From G963677445 sp963677445 (GTDB lineage Bacteria; Bacteroidota; Ignavibacteria; Ignavibacteriales; Melioribacteraceae): a DNA stretch of 64,000 nt. The notes under the pieces were generated by a model that made no database searches, was not told the origin of the DNA, and was given only the letters and a program-made list of their open reading frames with translations. Of this stretch, positions 1 through 8,879 are shown one piece after another. How positions within the stretch are numbered: position 1 is the first letter of the stretch; each line of letters begins with the position of its first letter. The stretch is from contig CAXXGF010000038.1 in assembly GCA_963677445.2 (NCBI GenBank), positions 62,001 through 126,000 of the forward strand, given 5' to 3'. The translations under genes were made by a program, and so were the position numbers.

Positions 1-1116
1 AACCTGGATAAAGAAGGCCTTGAGCTTGCTGAATTTTCGGAAGAGACAAAAAACAAACTTCGTGAAGTAGTCCATCCCGAAGCAAGTGTTGATAATCCGG
101 TCGATCTTCTTCCCGGCGGAACGGCTGAAATTTATAAAAAGGTTAATGAAATAGTTGTTGAAGATAAAAACGTTGACGCGGTAATCTCTATTTTTGTCGA
201 GCCGGTAATGGTGCAGCCATTTGAAGTGGTTGAGTCAGTATATGATATTGAAACTGAAAAACCGATTCTCCAGGTGAATATGCCCCTGCCGGAATTCTGG
301 GATAAATACCGTAAAGAATCACAAAAACATCTTCCGGTATTCAGGAATCCTGAAGACCCGGCCGAAGTGTTATCAAATATGCTATTCTACCACCGGAGCA
401 GTGAACGAATTCAGAACACAAAAATTGAGAGACTTCAAAAAAGAAAAGATCAAATTCCATTCGAATTTCCCGAAGGATTTATCACCCAGGAACAGGTAAA
501 TGAAATTTCTGAAAAATATAAACTGCCGGTAATAAAGAACCTGCTTGTCAAACCGGAAAAGCTGTCCGGTCTTAACGGCATTTCCTGGCCTCTAGTGCTC
601 AAGGGTATAAGCAGCGACGTTGTACACAAATCGGAACTGAACGCTGTCAAACTGAATATCGGCAATGAGGAAGAACTTGAAAAAGCAGCCCTGGAAATAA
701 AGAGCAATTTCGAGAGATACAATTTTACTCTGGAAGAATATCTGGTTCAGCCTTTCATTAAAACAAAACATGAAGCGCTTATTGGCGGATACCGCGATCC
801 ATCTTTCGGACCAATTATTATGTTCGGAACCGGAGGCAAATATGTTGAGGTTATATGTGATACAGCAATGAAATCAGCTTACCTCACAGATGATGATATC
901 GATGATATGCTGGAAACTACAATAATCGGGAAAATTCTACAGGGTGTGCGGGGTGAAGAACCAGCCGATATCCCAAAACTTAAAGAAATTATTAAGGCAT
1001 CCGCTTTAATGCTTATCGAAAATCCAAAAATTGAAGAATTTGACTTTAATCCCCTGATTATTGATGATAATAATAATATTCACGCCGTTGATATAAGGAT
1101 AAAATTTGAAAGCTGA
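1..1116 (+). CDS. Acyl/acetyl-CoA synthetase (ADP-forming), C-terminal part, truncated by window start
   Basis: The reading frame is open from base 1, so the gene starts outside the window; the first ATG (208) is internal. Before that ATG the frame encodes the end of a CoA-ligase-like domain, including the motif DNPVDLLPGG typical of NDP-forming acyl-CoA synthetases. After it comes an ATP-grasp domain: HKSELNAV, FGPIIMFGTGGKYVEV and the metal-binding EFDFNPLI near the C terminus. The family interconverts acyl-CoA, ADP and Pi with acid, CoA and ATP in the cytoplasm. The alpha and beta parts appear fused in one chain, as in many bacterial forms. The acyl substrate cannot be read from this part. 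The stop is 26 bp before the next gene, on the same strand. Confidence 0.85.
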   Translation, partial: NLDKEGLELAEFSEETKNKLREVVHPEASVDNPVDLLPGGTAEIYKKVNEIVVEDKNVDAVISIFVEPVMVQPFEVVESVYDIETEKPILQVNMPLPEFWDKYRKESQKHLPVFRNPEDPAEVLSNMLFYHRSSERIQNTKIERLQKRKDQIPFEFPEGFITQEQVNEISEKYKLPVIKNLLVKPEKLSGLNGISWPLVLKGISSDVVHKSELNAVKLNIGNEEELEKAALEIKSNFERYNFTLEEYLVQPFIKTKHEALIGGYRDPSFGPIIMFGTGGKYVEVICDTAMKSAYLTDDDIDDMLETTIIGKILQGVRGEEPADIPKLKEIIKASALMLIENPKIEEFDFNPLIIDDNNNIHAVDIRIKFES

Positions 1117-1142
1117 CAAACAATATATAGCGAGGAGTTAGT

Positions 1143-1799
1143 ATGAAGTATATTTTATTTTTTCTCCTGCCCGTTTTAATGTTCGCTCAGGACGGGCTGG
1201 ATGAGCTTATCAATCCGGAGGATCTTATCCCGGATATTGTGATCGACCTGCGTTACAGCTCACCCGATCACAAATTTCTCAATCTCCCTGAGGGGGACCT
1301 TGATCTGCCAAAGTTTTATACGGCAAATGAGTGCCTTGTAACTCTTAAGCTGGCCCTTGCTCTCAAGGCAGCGCAGGACAGTCTCCGGAATATCAGAGAG
1401 CATAACGGCGTTCAATATCCCGAAGGAATCGGGATAAAAATCTGGGATGGCTACAGACCCCGCGCCGTACAGTATTTATTCTGGGAGCTATATCCGAATC
1501 CTGTATTTATTGCCAATCCCAATTCAGGTTCGAAACATAACCGCGGCGGAGCTGCCGATGTTACCCTTATCGATCTGGCCACCGGTAAAGAGCTTGTTAT
1601 GCCCACTCTTTTTGACGATTTCAGCGCTGCCGCTTCACATAGTTACACAAGTATGTCACAGGAAAAGATTGCCAACAGGGCGCTGCTGAAAAATATTATG
1701 GTGAATATCGCCGGAATGAATCTTTATGAAGCTGAATGGTGGCATTATGAAGTGCCGGGCGCCGGGTCATTCCCGTTAAAAGAATTCCAAATGAAATAA
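1143..1799 (+). CDS. Secreted D-alanyl-D-alanine dipeptidase, VanX/DdpX type (M15 family)
   Basis: A 218-residue protein with an N-terminal signal peptide (hydrophobic residues 3-14, ending MFAQ). It carries the zinc-dipeptidase motif SGSKHNRGGAADVTL, giving zinc ligands His132 and Asp139, and the distal EAEWWHYE motif with Glu198 (catalytic base position) and His201 (third ligand). The arginine-rich WDGYRPRAVQ stretch near residue 101 matches the substrate-binding region of VanX-type enzymes. Known members hydrolyse D-Ala-D-Ala in the periplasm or cytoplasm; the signal peptide places this one outside the inner membrane, so cell-wall peptide recycling is more likely than vancomycin resistance. 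AGGAG sits just before the ATG. It lies 12 bp upstream of the next gene, probably in one transcript. Confidence 0.88.
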   Translation: MKYILFFLLPVLMFAQDGLDELINPEDLIPDIVIDLRYSSPDHKFLNLPEGDLDLPKFYTANECLVTLKLALALKAAQDSLRNIREHNGVQYPEGIGIKIWDGYRPRAVQYLFWELYPNPVFIANPNSGSKHNRGGAADVTLIDLATGKELVMPTLFDDFSAAASHSYTSMSQEKIANRALLKNIMVNIAGMNLYEAEWWHYEVPGAGSFPLKEFQMK

Positions 1800-1811
1800 G
1801 GGAGAAAAAAA

Positions 1812-2540
1812 ATGAAAAAGAATATTTTAATATTTTTCATTCTGCTCCCGGTTATGATCTGGGCACAGAGTGAATTTACAGTTAATACCTACAGCGATTC
1901 CACACAGCGTGATCCTCAAATTGCCATGGATGCTTCGGGAAACTATGTTATTGTGTGGGACTCGGAAGACCAGGTATCATCAGGTTCACAGAGTGATATC
2001 TATATGCAGAAATATGATGCGGATGACAACAAAATTGATAATGAAATTCTTGTTAACAACCAGACAGACCGTGAGCAGGAAAGACCCGCAGTGGCAATGG
2101 CCCCCGACGGATCAGTTCTGGTTGTATGGGCATCACACACAGGCGATTTTTCAGCCATTTATGATATCAGAGGCAAATTTTTCCCCGACGGGGGAACTGC
2201 CACTGATGAGTTTACCATCGCGGTAAATGATGAATACAGCCAGACAAATCCTGAAATCGCAGTCGATAAAGATGGCAATTTTGTTGTTGCCTGGGAATCA
2301 TGGTTTACCGATGGCAGCGATCGCGGAGTATATGCCCGATATATTAACAGCGACGGAACTGCCGGCGAGCCCGAATTCCAGGTAAATAATGAAACAATGT
2401 ACAGCCAGGCCAAACCTGCTGTCCGCTTTTTTGATAACGGGAACTACATTATTGTCTGGGAATCGTTCAAACAGGATCAGGCGACGCCATCGGGATATGG
2501 AGTATATGGAAAATTTTCGCTCCCGACGGCAGTGTGGTAA
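1812..2540 (+). CDS. Secreted beta-repeat protein with T9SS sorting domain, 5' part before a frameshift
   Basis: This is the N-terminal 242 codons of a secreted protein that continues in another frame from about base 2511. It has a clear signal peptide (MKKNILIFFILLPVMIWAQ) and GGGAG before the ATG. The mature part is built of repeats of about 55-60 residues with a core like DxxGNFVVAWES followed by VYARYINSDGT and EFQVNxETxxSQxxP, suggesting repeated beta-sheet blades. The last seven codons (FSLPTAVW) are out of frame. Moving one base at the AAAATTTT run near 2510-2516 restores KIFAPDGSVVKDEF, which joins exactly to the repeat in the downstream piece. Whether this is a real mutation or a homopolymer sequencing error cannot be decided here. 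Confidence 0.75.
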   Translation: MKKNILIFFILLPVMIWAQSEFTVNTYSDSTQRDPQIAMDASGNYVIVWDSEDQVSSGSQSDIYMQKYDADDNKIDNEILVNNQTDREQERPAVAMAPDGSVLVVWASHTGDFSAIYDIRGKFFPDGGTATDEFTIAVNDEYSQTNPEIAVDKDGNFVVAWESWFTDGSDRGVYARYINSDGTAGEPEFQVNNETMYSQAKPAVRFFDNGNYIIVWESFKQDQATPSGYGVYGKFSLPTAVW

Positions 2541-4084
2541 AAGATGAATTCCAGGTTAATACCTATGTCAATGATTACCAGTGGTTTGCGGATGTCGAGA
2601 CATTTACCGACGGAAGTTTCATTATCACCTGGTGCAGCTGGGTTGAGGATGGTCACGACGGTGGAATTTATATGCAGAAATTTGACGGCTCCGGAGAAAA
2701 GTCGGGTGATGAAATTCGTGTTAACCGTACAACCGATTATTACCAGTGGCTACCTAAAATCAGAAAATTTACAGATGCAGGTTTCGCGATTGTCTGGTCA
2801 AGCTGGCAGCAGGATGGAAGCCGTGAAGGTGTTTATGTCCAGACATATAATGATGAGCTCGATAAAATAAGTTTCGAAACCCGAATCAATGAATACACCA
2901 ATGGTTATCAGTGGGAACCGACTTTTGTAACCGGCGAAAATTCTGAAATTCTTGTCACCTGGGCATGCTGGTATTCAGATGAAATAGATTATGAAGTTGT
3001 CGCCAGAAGAGTTACTCCCATCGCTCCCCAGGGCACAATTAAAACAGGCTCTTATCAGCATCCCGGCGGTTCATCTTCCAGCATGATGTTTGTGCATGTG
3101 GTTGATTCAACCGCTCTTACAGGAAATGAATATGAAGTAACATTCGAAATGTCGGGTGAAACCTCGGCTGTTATGGATGTTAAAAATATTACCACAAACC
3201 AGACCATGGTAAATAATTTCCCGATTAACAGAGGAGAAAACACACTTTATCTGACCGATGTTTTTGAAGGTGTCGCGGTCGAAATAATACCTGAATTTGA
3301 TCTTGCCCTTGATATTGCCGGCTCAGAGATGGTTAATAATTCCGGAACAAATATTATATTTTCCATAGGAGAACCGAGCGGCACCAAAGACCTCGCGCCG
3401 ATTGATATCGCAGTTGAGTGGGGAAATACAGACACCCTTTCAAACGGACAATATTCTGAAGTTCTCGATACTGCTTACAGTGTTTCCGGCATAAAGGAAG
3501 TTATGCTCCCTTTTGTGCCATGGAATTTAACTGATGATGAACGTATTGAAACATTTATCATCGAATCAGGCAATTTGAAGAATAACCGGTGGGACCCGGG
3601 TGAGGATATAATTTTTCTTACACCCCCGCAATATAATCCCGCGTTCCCGGTCTTTCACGCTCAACTGATAAATGACTCTCCCACCGGCACAATTGTTTTG
3701 CCCGGCGTCGGGGATACAAATTTTGTGCGGACTACCAAACCCCTTTCAGATGATGATGTTTTTACATTTGTCACCGATCCGGCGCAGATAACAGGAACAG
3801 ATGAAAACGGTTTCATCCCTGATAAATTTGAGCTTTCCCAGAATTATCCTAATCCCTTTAATCCGGCTACAAAAATTGAATACAGCATTCCTTCAAACGG
3901 CATGGTAAGGTTATCTGTATATAATATTTTAGGAGAGCAGGTGAAAACACTTGTAAATCATGAACAGAAAGCAGGCCCATATCGGGTATCTTTTGACGCT
4001 TCCACGCTAGCCAGCGGTGTGTACTTCTATACCCTGCAGTCTGGCAGCAAAAACATCTCTAAAAAAATGATGCTGCTTAAATAA
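2534..4084 (+). CDS. Secreted beta-repeat protein with T9SS sorting domain, 3' part after a frameshift
   Basis: The continuation of the gene starting at 1812. The GTG at 2534 is only the first possible start in this frame; in-frame sequence homologous to the repeats begins at about 2513. The first 150 residues continue the same repeats (EFQVNTYVNDYQWFADVETF, EIRVNRTTDYYQW, ETRINEYTNGYQW). A middle region without recognisable domain follows. The last ~80 residues form a Por/T9SS-like sorting domain: FELSQNYPNPFNPATKIEYS, then YNILGEQVKTL and ASGVYFYTLQSG, ending in MMLLK. The intact protein would be about 757 residues, exported by Sec, moved across the outer membrane by the type IX system and attached at the surface. 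Its ligand or substrate is unknown. A strong terminator follows. Confidence 0.78.
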   Translation: MVKDEFQVNTYVNDYQWFADVETFTDGSFIITWCSWVEDGHDGGIYMQKFDGSGEKSGDEIRVNRTTDYYQWLPKIRKFTDAGFAIVWSSWQQDGSREGVYVQTYNDELDKISFETRINEYTNGYQWEPTFVTGENSEILVTWACWYSDEIDYEVVARRVTPIAPQGTIKTGSYQHPGGSSSSMMFVHVVDSTALTGNEYEVTFEMSGETSAVMDVKNITTNQTMVNNFPINRGENTLYLTDVFEGVAVEIIPEFDLALDIAGSEMVNNSGTNIIFSIGEPSGTKDLAPIDIAVEWGNTDTLSNGQYSEVLDTAYSVSGIKEVMLPFVPWNLTDDERIETFIIESGNLKNNRWDPGEDIIFLTPPQYNPAFPVFHAQLINDSPTGTIVLPGVGDTNFVRTTKPLSDDDVFTFVTDPAQITGTDENGFIPDKFELSQNYPNPFNPATKIEYSIPSNGMVRLSVYNILGEQVKTLVNHEQKAGPYRVSFDASTLASGVYFYTLQSGSKNISKKMMLLK

Positions 4085-4108
4085 TTTCCTGAAGCTGACT
4101 CAAATTTT

Positions 4109-4144
4109 AGGGCGTCACATAAAATATGCGGCGCCCTTTTTTTT
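4109..4144 (+). terminator. Rho-independent terminator after the T9SS protein gene
   Basis: A stem AGGGCG/CGCCCT around an AT-rich loop is followed directly by eight T residues, 25 bp after the stop codon. It ends the plus-strand run before the minus-strand hydrolase gene. Confidence 0.8.
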
Positions 4145-4182
4145 GATATAAACCGGAGCGAAGAGAACAAACAAATCGAGAA

Positions 4183-5253
4183 TCAATTCTTTCCCAAAAA
4201 TTTAAGAATTTTCGTGACAACTTTTTCTTTTTGAACAATCCACAGATCATGTCCACAGCCATCAATTATTTCGGTTTGAATTTCCGGAACAAGTTCAGAC
4301 ATTCTTTTCGCGGCCGATTCAGCCGGGTAAAGTTTTTCATTTTCCCCCACAAGAAACAGAACCGGCACACTTACAGATTTTAATTTCTCATCACTCAGAA
4401 CAAGAGGCGGCGGGGGCTGCTTAAACTTAAATGACCGCAAACCAAGCCAGGCATTTCCAATATGTTTATCAACGAAAGCCAGGCTAAGAGAATCCCCGTT
4501 AACAGCATCCTCAAGAGACCAGTAAACAGAACTGCGCAGAAAATATTTATGGGGAATTATACTTATGATCATTGTTTTAATGAACTCAGGGGGAAAATTA
4601 AAAACTGTCGCGGCGGGCGCCATAAGGATAACTTTATTAAGCTTCTCCGGTGCATAAGCCGAATATTCAGCGCTTACCCAGCCGCCATAAGAGAGACCGA
4701 GAAGATTTATTTTTCTTTCCGACTCAAGTTTTTCGAGCAATTCATCCAGCCATTCCATCATATGAATGGTTTTTGTCATCTCACGAGTGTATATACTTTT
4801 GCCGAAATCATAAATATTATCTACCGAGTAAACCTTATAATGTTCAGATAGTTGTTTTATTACCGGCTCCCAGATCAGAACGTTGCTTGCCGCTCCCGGC
4901 AGAAGAACCAGCGGAGGCGCATCCCCCTCTCCGCTTATTCTGATAAATGTTCGGCCATATTCCGTATCGATATAATCATCTTTATACGCGACAGGCCATT
5001 CTTTAAGCTGACTCTCATAATGTTCAAGATATATCTCTTTTTTCTCCTGCGATCTGAATGGGTGATAATCATTCATCTCCATCAGACCGGGGCCACTGAA
5101 TATGGAAAAATATATCCACAGAGCAAATAAAATTACCAGGGTAAATATCCCGCCGAGAGTATAAAGAAAATAACGGGTTATTTTCCAGATTATTCGCCAG
5201 ACATTTTTCTTATTTGTAGTTTTCGATTCATCTAAATTATTTTTACCGGACAT
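4183..5253 (-). CDS. Membrane-anchored alpha/beta hydrolase
   Basis: A 356-residue protein with a charged N terminus, one membrane segment (about residues 26-52) and an alpha/beta-hydrolase domain from about residue 95 on. The nucleophile elbow is GLSYGG with Ser188, and the histidine is in DGCGHDLW (His335). The acid is probably Glu304 or Glu306 in LVGENEKLYP. The oxyanion region is LLPGAAS (117-123). The topology suggests a catalytic domain tethered to the inner membrane facing the periplasm. Substrate is unknown; esterases, lipases and C-C hydrolases share this fold. The ATG precedes the charged stretch before the membrane segment, and a GGAGG-like site lies upstream. Confidence 0.8.
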   Translation of the reverse strand: MSGKNNLDESKTTNKKNVWRIIWKITRYFLYTLGGIFTLVILFALWIYFSIFSGPGLMEMNDYHPFRSQEKKEIYLEHYESQLKEWPVAYKDDYIDTEYGRTFIRISGEGDAPPLVLLPGAASNVLIWEPVIKQLSEHYKVYSVDNIYDFGKSIYTREMTKTIHMMEWLDELLEKLESERKINLLGLSYGGWVSAEYSAYAPEKLNKVILMAPAATVFNFPPEFIKTMIISIIPHKYFLRSSVYWSLEDAVNGDSLSLAFVDKHIGNAWLGLRSFKFKQPPPPLVLSDEKLKSVSVPVLFLVGENEKLYPAESAAKRMSELVPEIQTEIIDGCGHDLWIVQKEKVVTKILKFLGKN

Positions 5254-5309
5254 AGGTTATCCTCCAATTCTGAAAATTTGTTTTAGGTTTTCTTTAAGTA
5301 AATGGGAAT

Positions 5310-5717
5310 TTAACCGATCAGAAGTGGAAGATCATCGGAGCATTGATGCTCGATTCTGCTCTTTTTAAGGAAATTTATTACGATTGCCCCGGCCTCATAT
5401 CCTGTTTGGGGCAAATCATATTTTATTTTGACAAGCATGTTATAATGCCGGGTAAAAAACTTTGGGGAGTGCAGGAACAGGGAGGGTAAAACCGTGGCTT
5501 TTTTAGTGTGTAATGAAAGATTATATTGAGTCAGCGGCTGAAGATCAGTCTTCCCTGTCTCATATACTACCAGCTCATTTATTATCAGGACAGGATCATC
5601 ACTCTTATCCGACCAAGTCTCCGGAGAATATTCGGTCTTCCAGAAAAGCACACCTGCCAGCACGCATATCATCTGCAGCAAAACGTATTTCGATATGTAG
5701 CGGTTAAGTTTAATCAT
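5310..5717 (-). CDS. Small hypothetical protein with N-terminal membrane segment
   Basis: A 135-codon frame on the same strand as the hydrolase gene, 56 bp upstream of it. The N terminus has one hydrophobic segment (about residues 9-26, YVLLQMICVLAGVLFW), which could be a signal anchor. The remainder is mixed, with two basic patches and no motif I recognise. There is no strong ribosome-binding site, only GAGG about 20 bases before the ATG. It may be a real small membrane-anchored protein of the hydrolase operon or a chance frame. Confidence 0.45.
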   Translation of the reverse strand: MIKLNRYISKYVLLQMICVLAGVLFWKTEYSPETWSDKSDDPVLIINELVVYETGKTDLQPLTQYNLSLHTKKATVLPSLFLHSPKFFTRHYNMLVKIKYDLPQTGYEAGAIVINFLKKSRIEHQCSDDLPLLIG

Positions 5718-5891
5718 AAATCAGACAATTGAATTTCCTCAATATATAAAAACAATTTATGATCTAAAAGCAAAGCTGATCAAGCCGGAATAAAAAGAAT
5801 TAGTCAATAAAAACAAAATACTCACAAACTAACGAAGCCAGAGGTGAAAAGTGGCATTTTAATCGTGAAGAACAAAAACATGGCTTTTATT

Positions 5892-6060
5892 TTTTTGAAT
5901 TGGAACTGCTTTGGAGAAGCAGCATTATTGTAGTAAAGAACAACCTCATGCCGGAAGATCCCTGTAGGGGATCAACAGAGCTTAGAAATGATAAAACTAC
6001 AATCCGTATAGTTGCCAAAAATCTTTGCCACTTTGCTAAGTATTTAACCTCCTGCCGGGT
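5892..6060 (+). repeat. Dispersed intergenic repeat, copy 1 of a pair with 9323-9470
   Basis: The 716-bp gap 5718-6433 contains no convincing gene. This part aligns with 9323-9470 through the shared blocks TTTTGAAT, CTGCTTTGG/CGGAAGCAG, AAGATCCCTG, GATCAACAGA, CAATCCG and GTTGCCAAAAAT. The first block contains a small hairpin with CTGCTT/AAGCAG arms. The two copies are diverged but clearly related. Bases 5718-5890 show nothing I can name. Confidence 0.65.
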
Positions 6061-6140
6061 AATTATCATCTTTCTTTCGAATACGAGTACTTTTTTTCCA
6101 TCAATGCGCTGTAAAATATCTGCCTTAAAAAGCGGGATAA

Positions 6141-6336
6141 TACAGGGCTCCTGACATCAGAAATATAAAGTATTGAAATAAAACAATATAGATTTTTAGT
6201 TGCGTATATACGCATGCAACTGATATTATAAATCCTGTTAAAAAGAATTGCGTTTATGATTTTTATTTGCATAAAACAATTTGAAAATTACACAGAACTA
6301 TCGCATTTCAATATACGTGATGTCAGGAGCCCTGTA
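6141..6336. mobile_element. Probable MITE with 19-bp terminal inverted repeats
   Basis: TACAGGGCTCCTGACATCA at 6141-6159 is repeated as its exact reverse complement at 6318-6336. If the repeats begin at CAGGG, the element is 192 bp (6143-6334) and both ends are flanked by TA, as expected for a TA target duplication of IS630/Tc1-type elements. The interior is AT-rich, has no coding frame, and carries an inner palindrome GCGTATATACGC. It contains no transposase, so it would need one supplied elsewhere. Confidence 0.65.
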
Positions 6337-6379
6337 ATATTTACCAAAACCCCTGAAACGGAATATACAAAATCTCCAA

Positions 6380-6410
6380 TAAAAAAGCCGGTCCAAAAGA
6401 ACCGGCTTAA
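6380..6410 (-). terminator. Rho-independent terminator of ahcY
   Basis: AAGCCGGT at 6385-6392 pairs with ACCGGCTT at 6401-6408. Read on the minus strand, the stem is followed by a T run. It lies about 25 bases beyond the ahcY stop codon. Confidence 0.85.
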
Positions 6411-6433
6411 AATTTACAACTAAATTAAGATTA

Positions 6434-7711
6434 TCAGGTGCCTGCCGAATAATCAGTCATATAGACTTCCTGCTCTTTTGTCAGTTTGTCGATTTTGTAA
6501 TTCATGGTTTTCAGTTTGATACCGGCAATTTCCTGATCCTGTTCTTCCGGAATATCGATAACTTCAGGATTAAGAAGAATGCCTTCGCCATCATATTTAG
6601 CCAGACGAAGCTGCGACATAAACTGGTTGGCAAATGACATATCCATCACTTCTGAAGGATGTCCTTCGGCGGCGGCGAGATTAACAAGCCTTCCCTGGGC
6701 GAGCAGATAAACTTTACGGCCATCTTCCAGCACATATTCTTCGTTGTTATCGCGAACAGTGCGTTTTGATTTTTTTAGTGTTTCGAGATCATCAATGTTG
6801 ATTTCGCAGTCATAATGACCGGTATTGCAGACAATCGCGCCATCTCTCATCTTTTCAAAATGTTTTTTAACGATGACATCTTTAACGCCGGTTGCTGTAA
6901 TGAAGATATCGCCAACCTTGGCGGCCTGATCCATTGTCATCACCTGGTGTCCTTCAAGTGTGGCTTTCAGGGCGGCGGTAGGTTTAACTTCAGTTACAAT
7001 AACATTGGCTCCCAGTCCGGCAGCTCTCATAGCGCAGCCTTTACCGCAATGGCCGTAGCCTGCGACGACAAAGTTTTTGCCTGCCAGAAGAACCGAAGTA
7101 GCTCTTAAAATACCATCGATCGAAGACTGGCCTGTGCCATAAACATTATCAAAATCCCATTTGGTTTCAGCGTCATTAACAGCGACAACAGGATAAAGAA
7201 GTTTGCCGTCATCAGCCATCGCGCGCAGGCGGTGAACACCTGTTGTGGTTTCTTCTGTTCCGCCGATAATTTCTTTAGCCAGTTCGGGATATTTGTTGTG
7301 AACCGTAAAAATGAGGTCGGCGCCATCATCGAGAGTAAGATTAGGTTTCATATCGAGTGTACGGTCTATTGACCAGTAAAATTCCTCAACATTCTGACCA
7401 TGCCACGCATAAATTTCAGTGCCGTTCGCGGCAAGCGCGGCGGCAATATCATCCTGAGTAGAAAGAGGATTGCATCCGCTCCAGCTTATTTGAGCGCCGG
7501 CAGCTTTTAAAGTTTCAATCAGAACAGCCGTTTCTTTTGTAACATGCAGGCATCCCGCGATTTTATAACCCTTAAGAGGCTGTGTTTTACTGTATTTTTC
7601 TCTTAACGCCATCATCACAGGCATTCGTGATTCGGCCCATTCTATCCGCATCCGGCCTTTATCGGCCAGGCCAAGGTCTCTTACCTTGTATGCGCCTTCT
7701 TTGTAATCCAT
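6434..7711 (-). CDS. ahcY: Adenosylhomocysteinase (S-adenosyl-L-homocysteine hydrolase)
   Basis: A 425-residue cytoplasmic enzyme that splits S-adenosylhomocysteine into adenosine and homocysteine, removing the inhibitory product of methyltransferases. Family landmarks are all present: LHVTKETAVL with His56, CNPLSTQDD at 80-88, the DDGADL aspartate, the TEETTTGVHRL segment, and the Rossmann motif GYGHCGKG at 218-225. The C-terminal NAD-contacting lysine/tyrosine tail is also visible. The chain is of the shorter type that lacks the ~40-residue insertion of the longer bacterial and eukaryotic enzymes. The gene lies 28 bp behind metK on the same strand, so SAM synthesis and SAH recycling are very probably co-transcribed, with a terminator after ahcY. 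Confidence 0.97.
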   Translation of the reverse strand: MDYKEGAYKVRDLGLADKGRMRIEWAESRMPVMMALREKYSKTQPLKGYKIAGCLHVTKETAVLIETLKAAGAQISWSGCNPLSTQDDIAAALAANGTEIYAWHGQNVEEFYWSIDRTLDMKPNLTLDDGADLIFTVHNKYPELAKEIIGGTEETTTGVHRLRAMADDGKLLYPVVAVNDAETKWDFDNVYGTGQSSIDGILRATSVLLAGKNFVVAGYGHCGKGCAMRAAGLGANVIVTEVKPTAALKATLEGHQVMTMDQAAKVGDIFITATGVKDVIVKKHFEKMRDGAIVCNTGHYDCEINIDDLETLKKSKRTVRDNNEEYVLEDGRKVYLLAQGRLVNLAAAEGHPSEVMDMSFANQFMSQLRLAKYDGEGILLNPEVIDIPEEQDQEIAGIKLKTMNYKIDKLTKEQEVYMTDYSAGT

Positions 7712-7739
7712 ATACTTTGTTTACTCCTGATTTATAATT

Positions 7740-8879
7740 TTATAAATAATTTTCAATTTTTTTAACCATATCAAGCTCTTCCCATGTAAAACCATCGCCG
7801 CTTCTTCCAAAATGGCCGTAAGAGGATGTTGCCTGAAATACCGGTCTTTTTAGTCTGAGTCGTTCAATTATTCCTTTTGGAGTCAGATCAAACTCTTTCC
7901 TGATGATCTCAGCTATCTTCTCATCCGGGAGCTTGCCGGTGTTTTTGGTATCGATATGAATCGAAACCGGGTCGGCTACACCAATGGCGTAAGCGAGCTG
8001 CACGAGACATTCATCAGCCATTTTCGCGCCAACAATATTTTTTGCTATATGTCGCGCTGCGTATGTCGCGCTCCTGTCAACCTTTGAAGGATCTTTTCCG
8101 GAAAAAGCGCCTCCGCCATGAGGAGCCCAACCGCCATAAGTGTCTACAATAATTTTTCTTCCGGTCAGACCGCTGTCACCATGAGGACCGCCAATTTCAA
8201 AACGACCTGTGGGATTAACATAATATTTTGTGTTTTCATCAAGCAGTTCTTCGGGAATGACATCTTTAATGACATATTTTATAACATCTTCTTTTATCTT
8301 CTGCTGGGTTACATCAGGGTCATGCTGTGTGGAAATAACAACTGCGTCTACACGTAAAGGTTTATGTCCTTCAAATTCCACAGTTACCTGTGACTTTGCG
8401 TCAGGACGCAGATAAGGCATCAATTCCAGGTTTGTTTTGCGGATGTCGGTTAGTTTTTTCACCAATTTATGTGAATACATTATAGGCATCGGCATAAGTT
8501 CTTGTGTCTGGTTGCAGGCATAACCAAACATAATACCCTGGTCGCCCGCGCCGCCGGTATCAACACCCATAGCTATATCAGTCGATTGCGCGTGAACTGC
8601 GTTCAGCACAGAACAGGACTCTGAATCAAATTTATAAGCGGCTTTTGTATAACCAATTTCTCTTACTGTATCTCTTACAACCTCCGGAATATCCACCCAT
8701 GCTTCTGTGGTTACTTCTCCTCCAACGAGAACAAGTCCGGTTGTAACAAATGTTTCGCACGCGACACGCGAATTTGGATCATCTTTAATTAATGCGTCAA
8801 GAATTCCATCCGATATTGCATCGGCTACTTTATCAGGATGTCCCTCGGAAACAGACTCTGATGTAAATAAATAGGACAT
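7740..8879 (-). CDS. metK: S-adenosylmethionine synthetase
   Basis: A 379-residue methionine adenosyltransferase that makes SAM from methionine and ATP in the cytoplasm. The N terminus FTSESVSEGHPDKVADAISD contains the ATP-binding His14 and Asp16. GAGDQGIMFGYA is the signature hexapeptide region, and GGGAFSGKDPSKVDRSA supplies the phosphate-binding loop. Length is normal for the family. GAGG is five bases before the ATG. It is the first gene of the metK-ahcY pair. I see no SAM-riboswitch-like structure in the leader. Confidence 0.98.
   Translation of the reverse strand: MSYLFTSESVSEGHPDKVADAISDGILDALIKDDPNSRVACETFVTTGLVLVGGEVTTEAWVDIPEVVRDTVREIGYTKAAYKFDSESCSVLNAVHAQSTDIAMGVDTGGAGDQGIMFGYACNQTQELMPMPIMYSHKLVKKLTDIRKTNLELMPYLRPDAKSQVTVEFEGHKPLRVDAVVISTQHDPDVTQQKIKEDVIKYVIKDVIPEELLDENTKYYVNPTGRFEIGGPHGDSGLTGRKIIVDTYGGWAPHGGGAFSGKDPSKVDRSATYAARHIAKNIVGAKMADECLVQLAYAIGVADPVSIHIDTKNTGKLPDEKIAEIIRKEFDLTPKGIIERLRLKRPVFQATSSYGHFGRSGDGFTWEELDMVKKIENYL

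Noticed and set aside
1143..1799. Vancomycin-resistance gene cluster
   Set aside because: Only a VanX-like dipeptidase is present, with a signal peptide; there is no VanH, VanA-type ligase or VanRS nearby.
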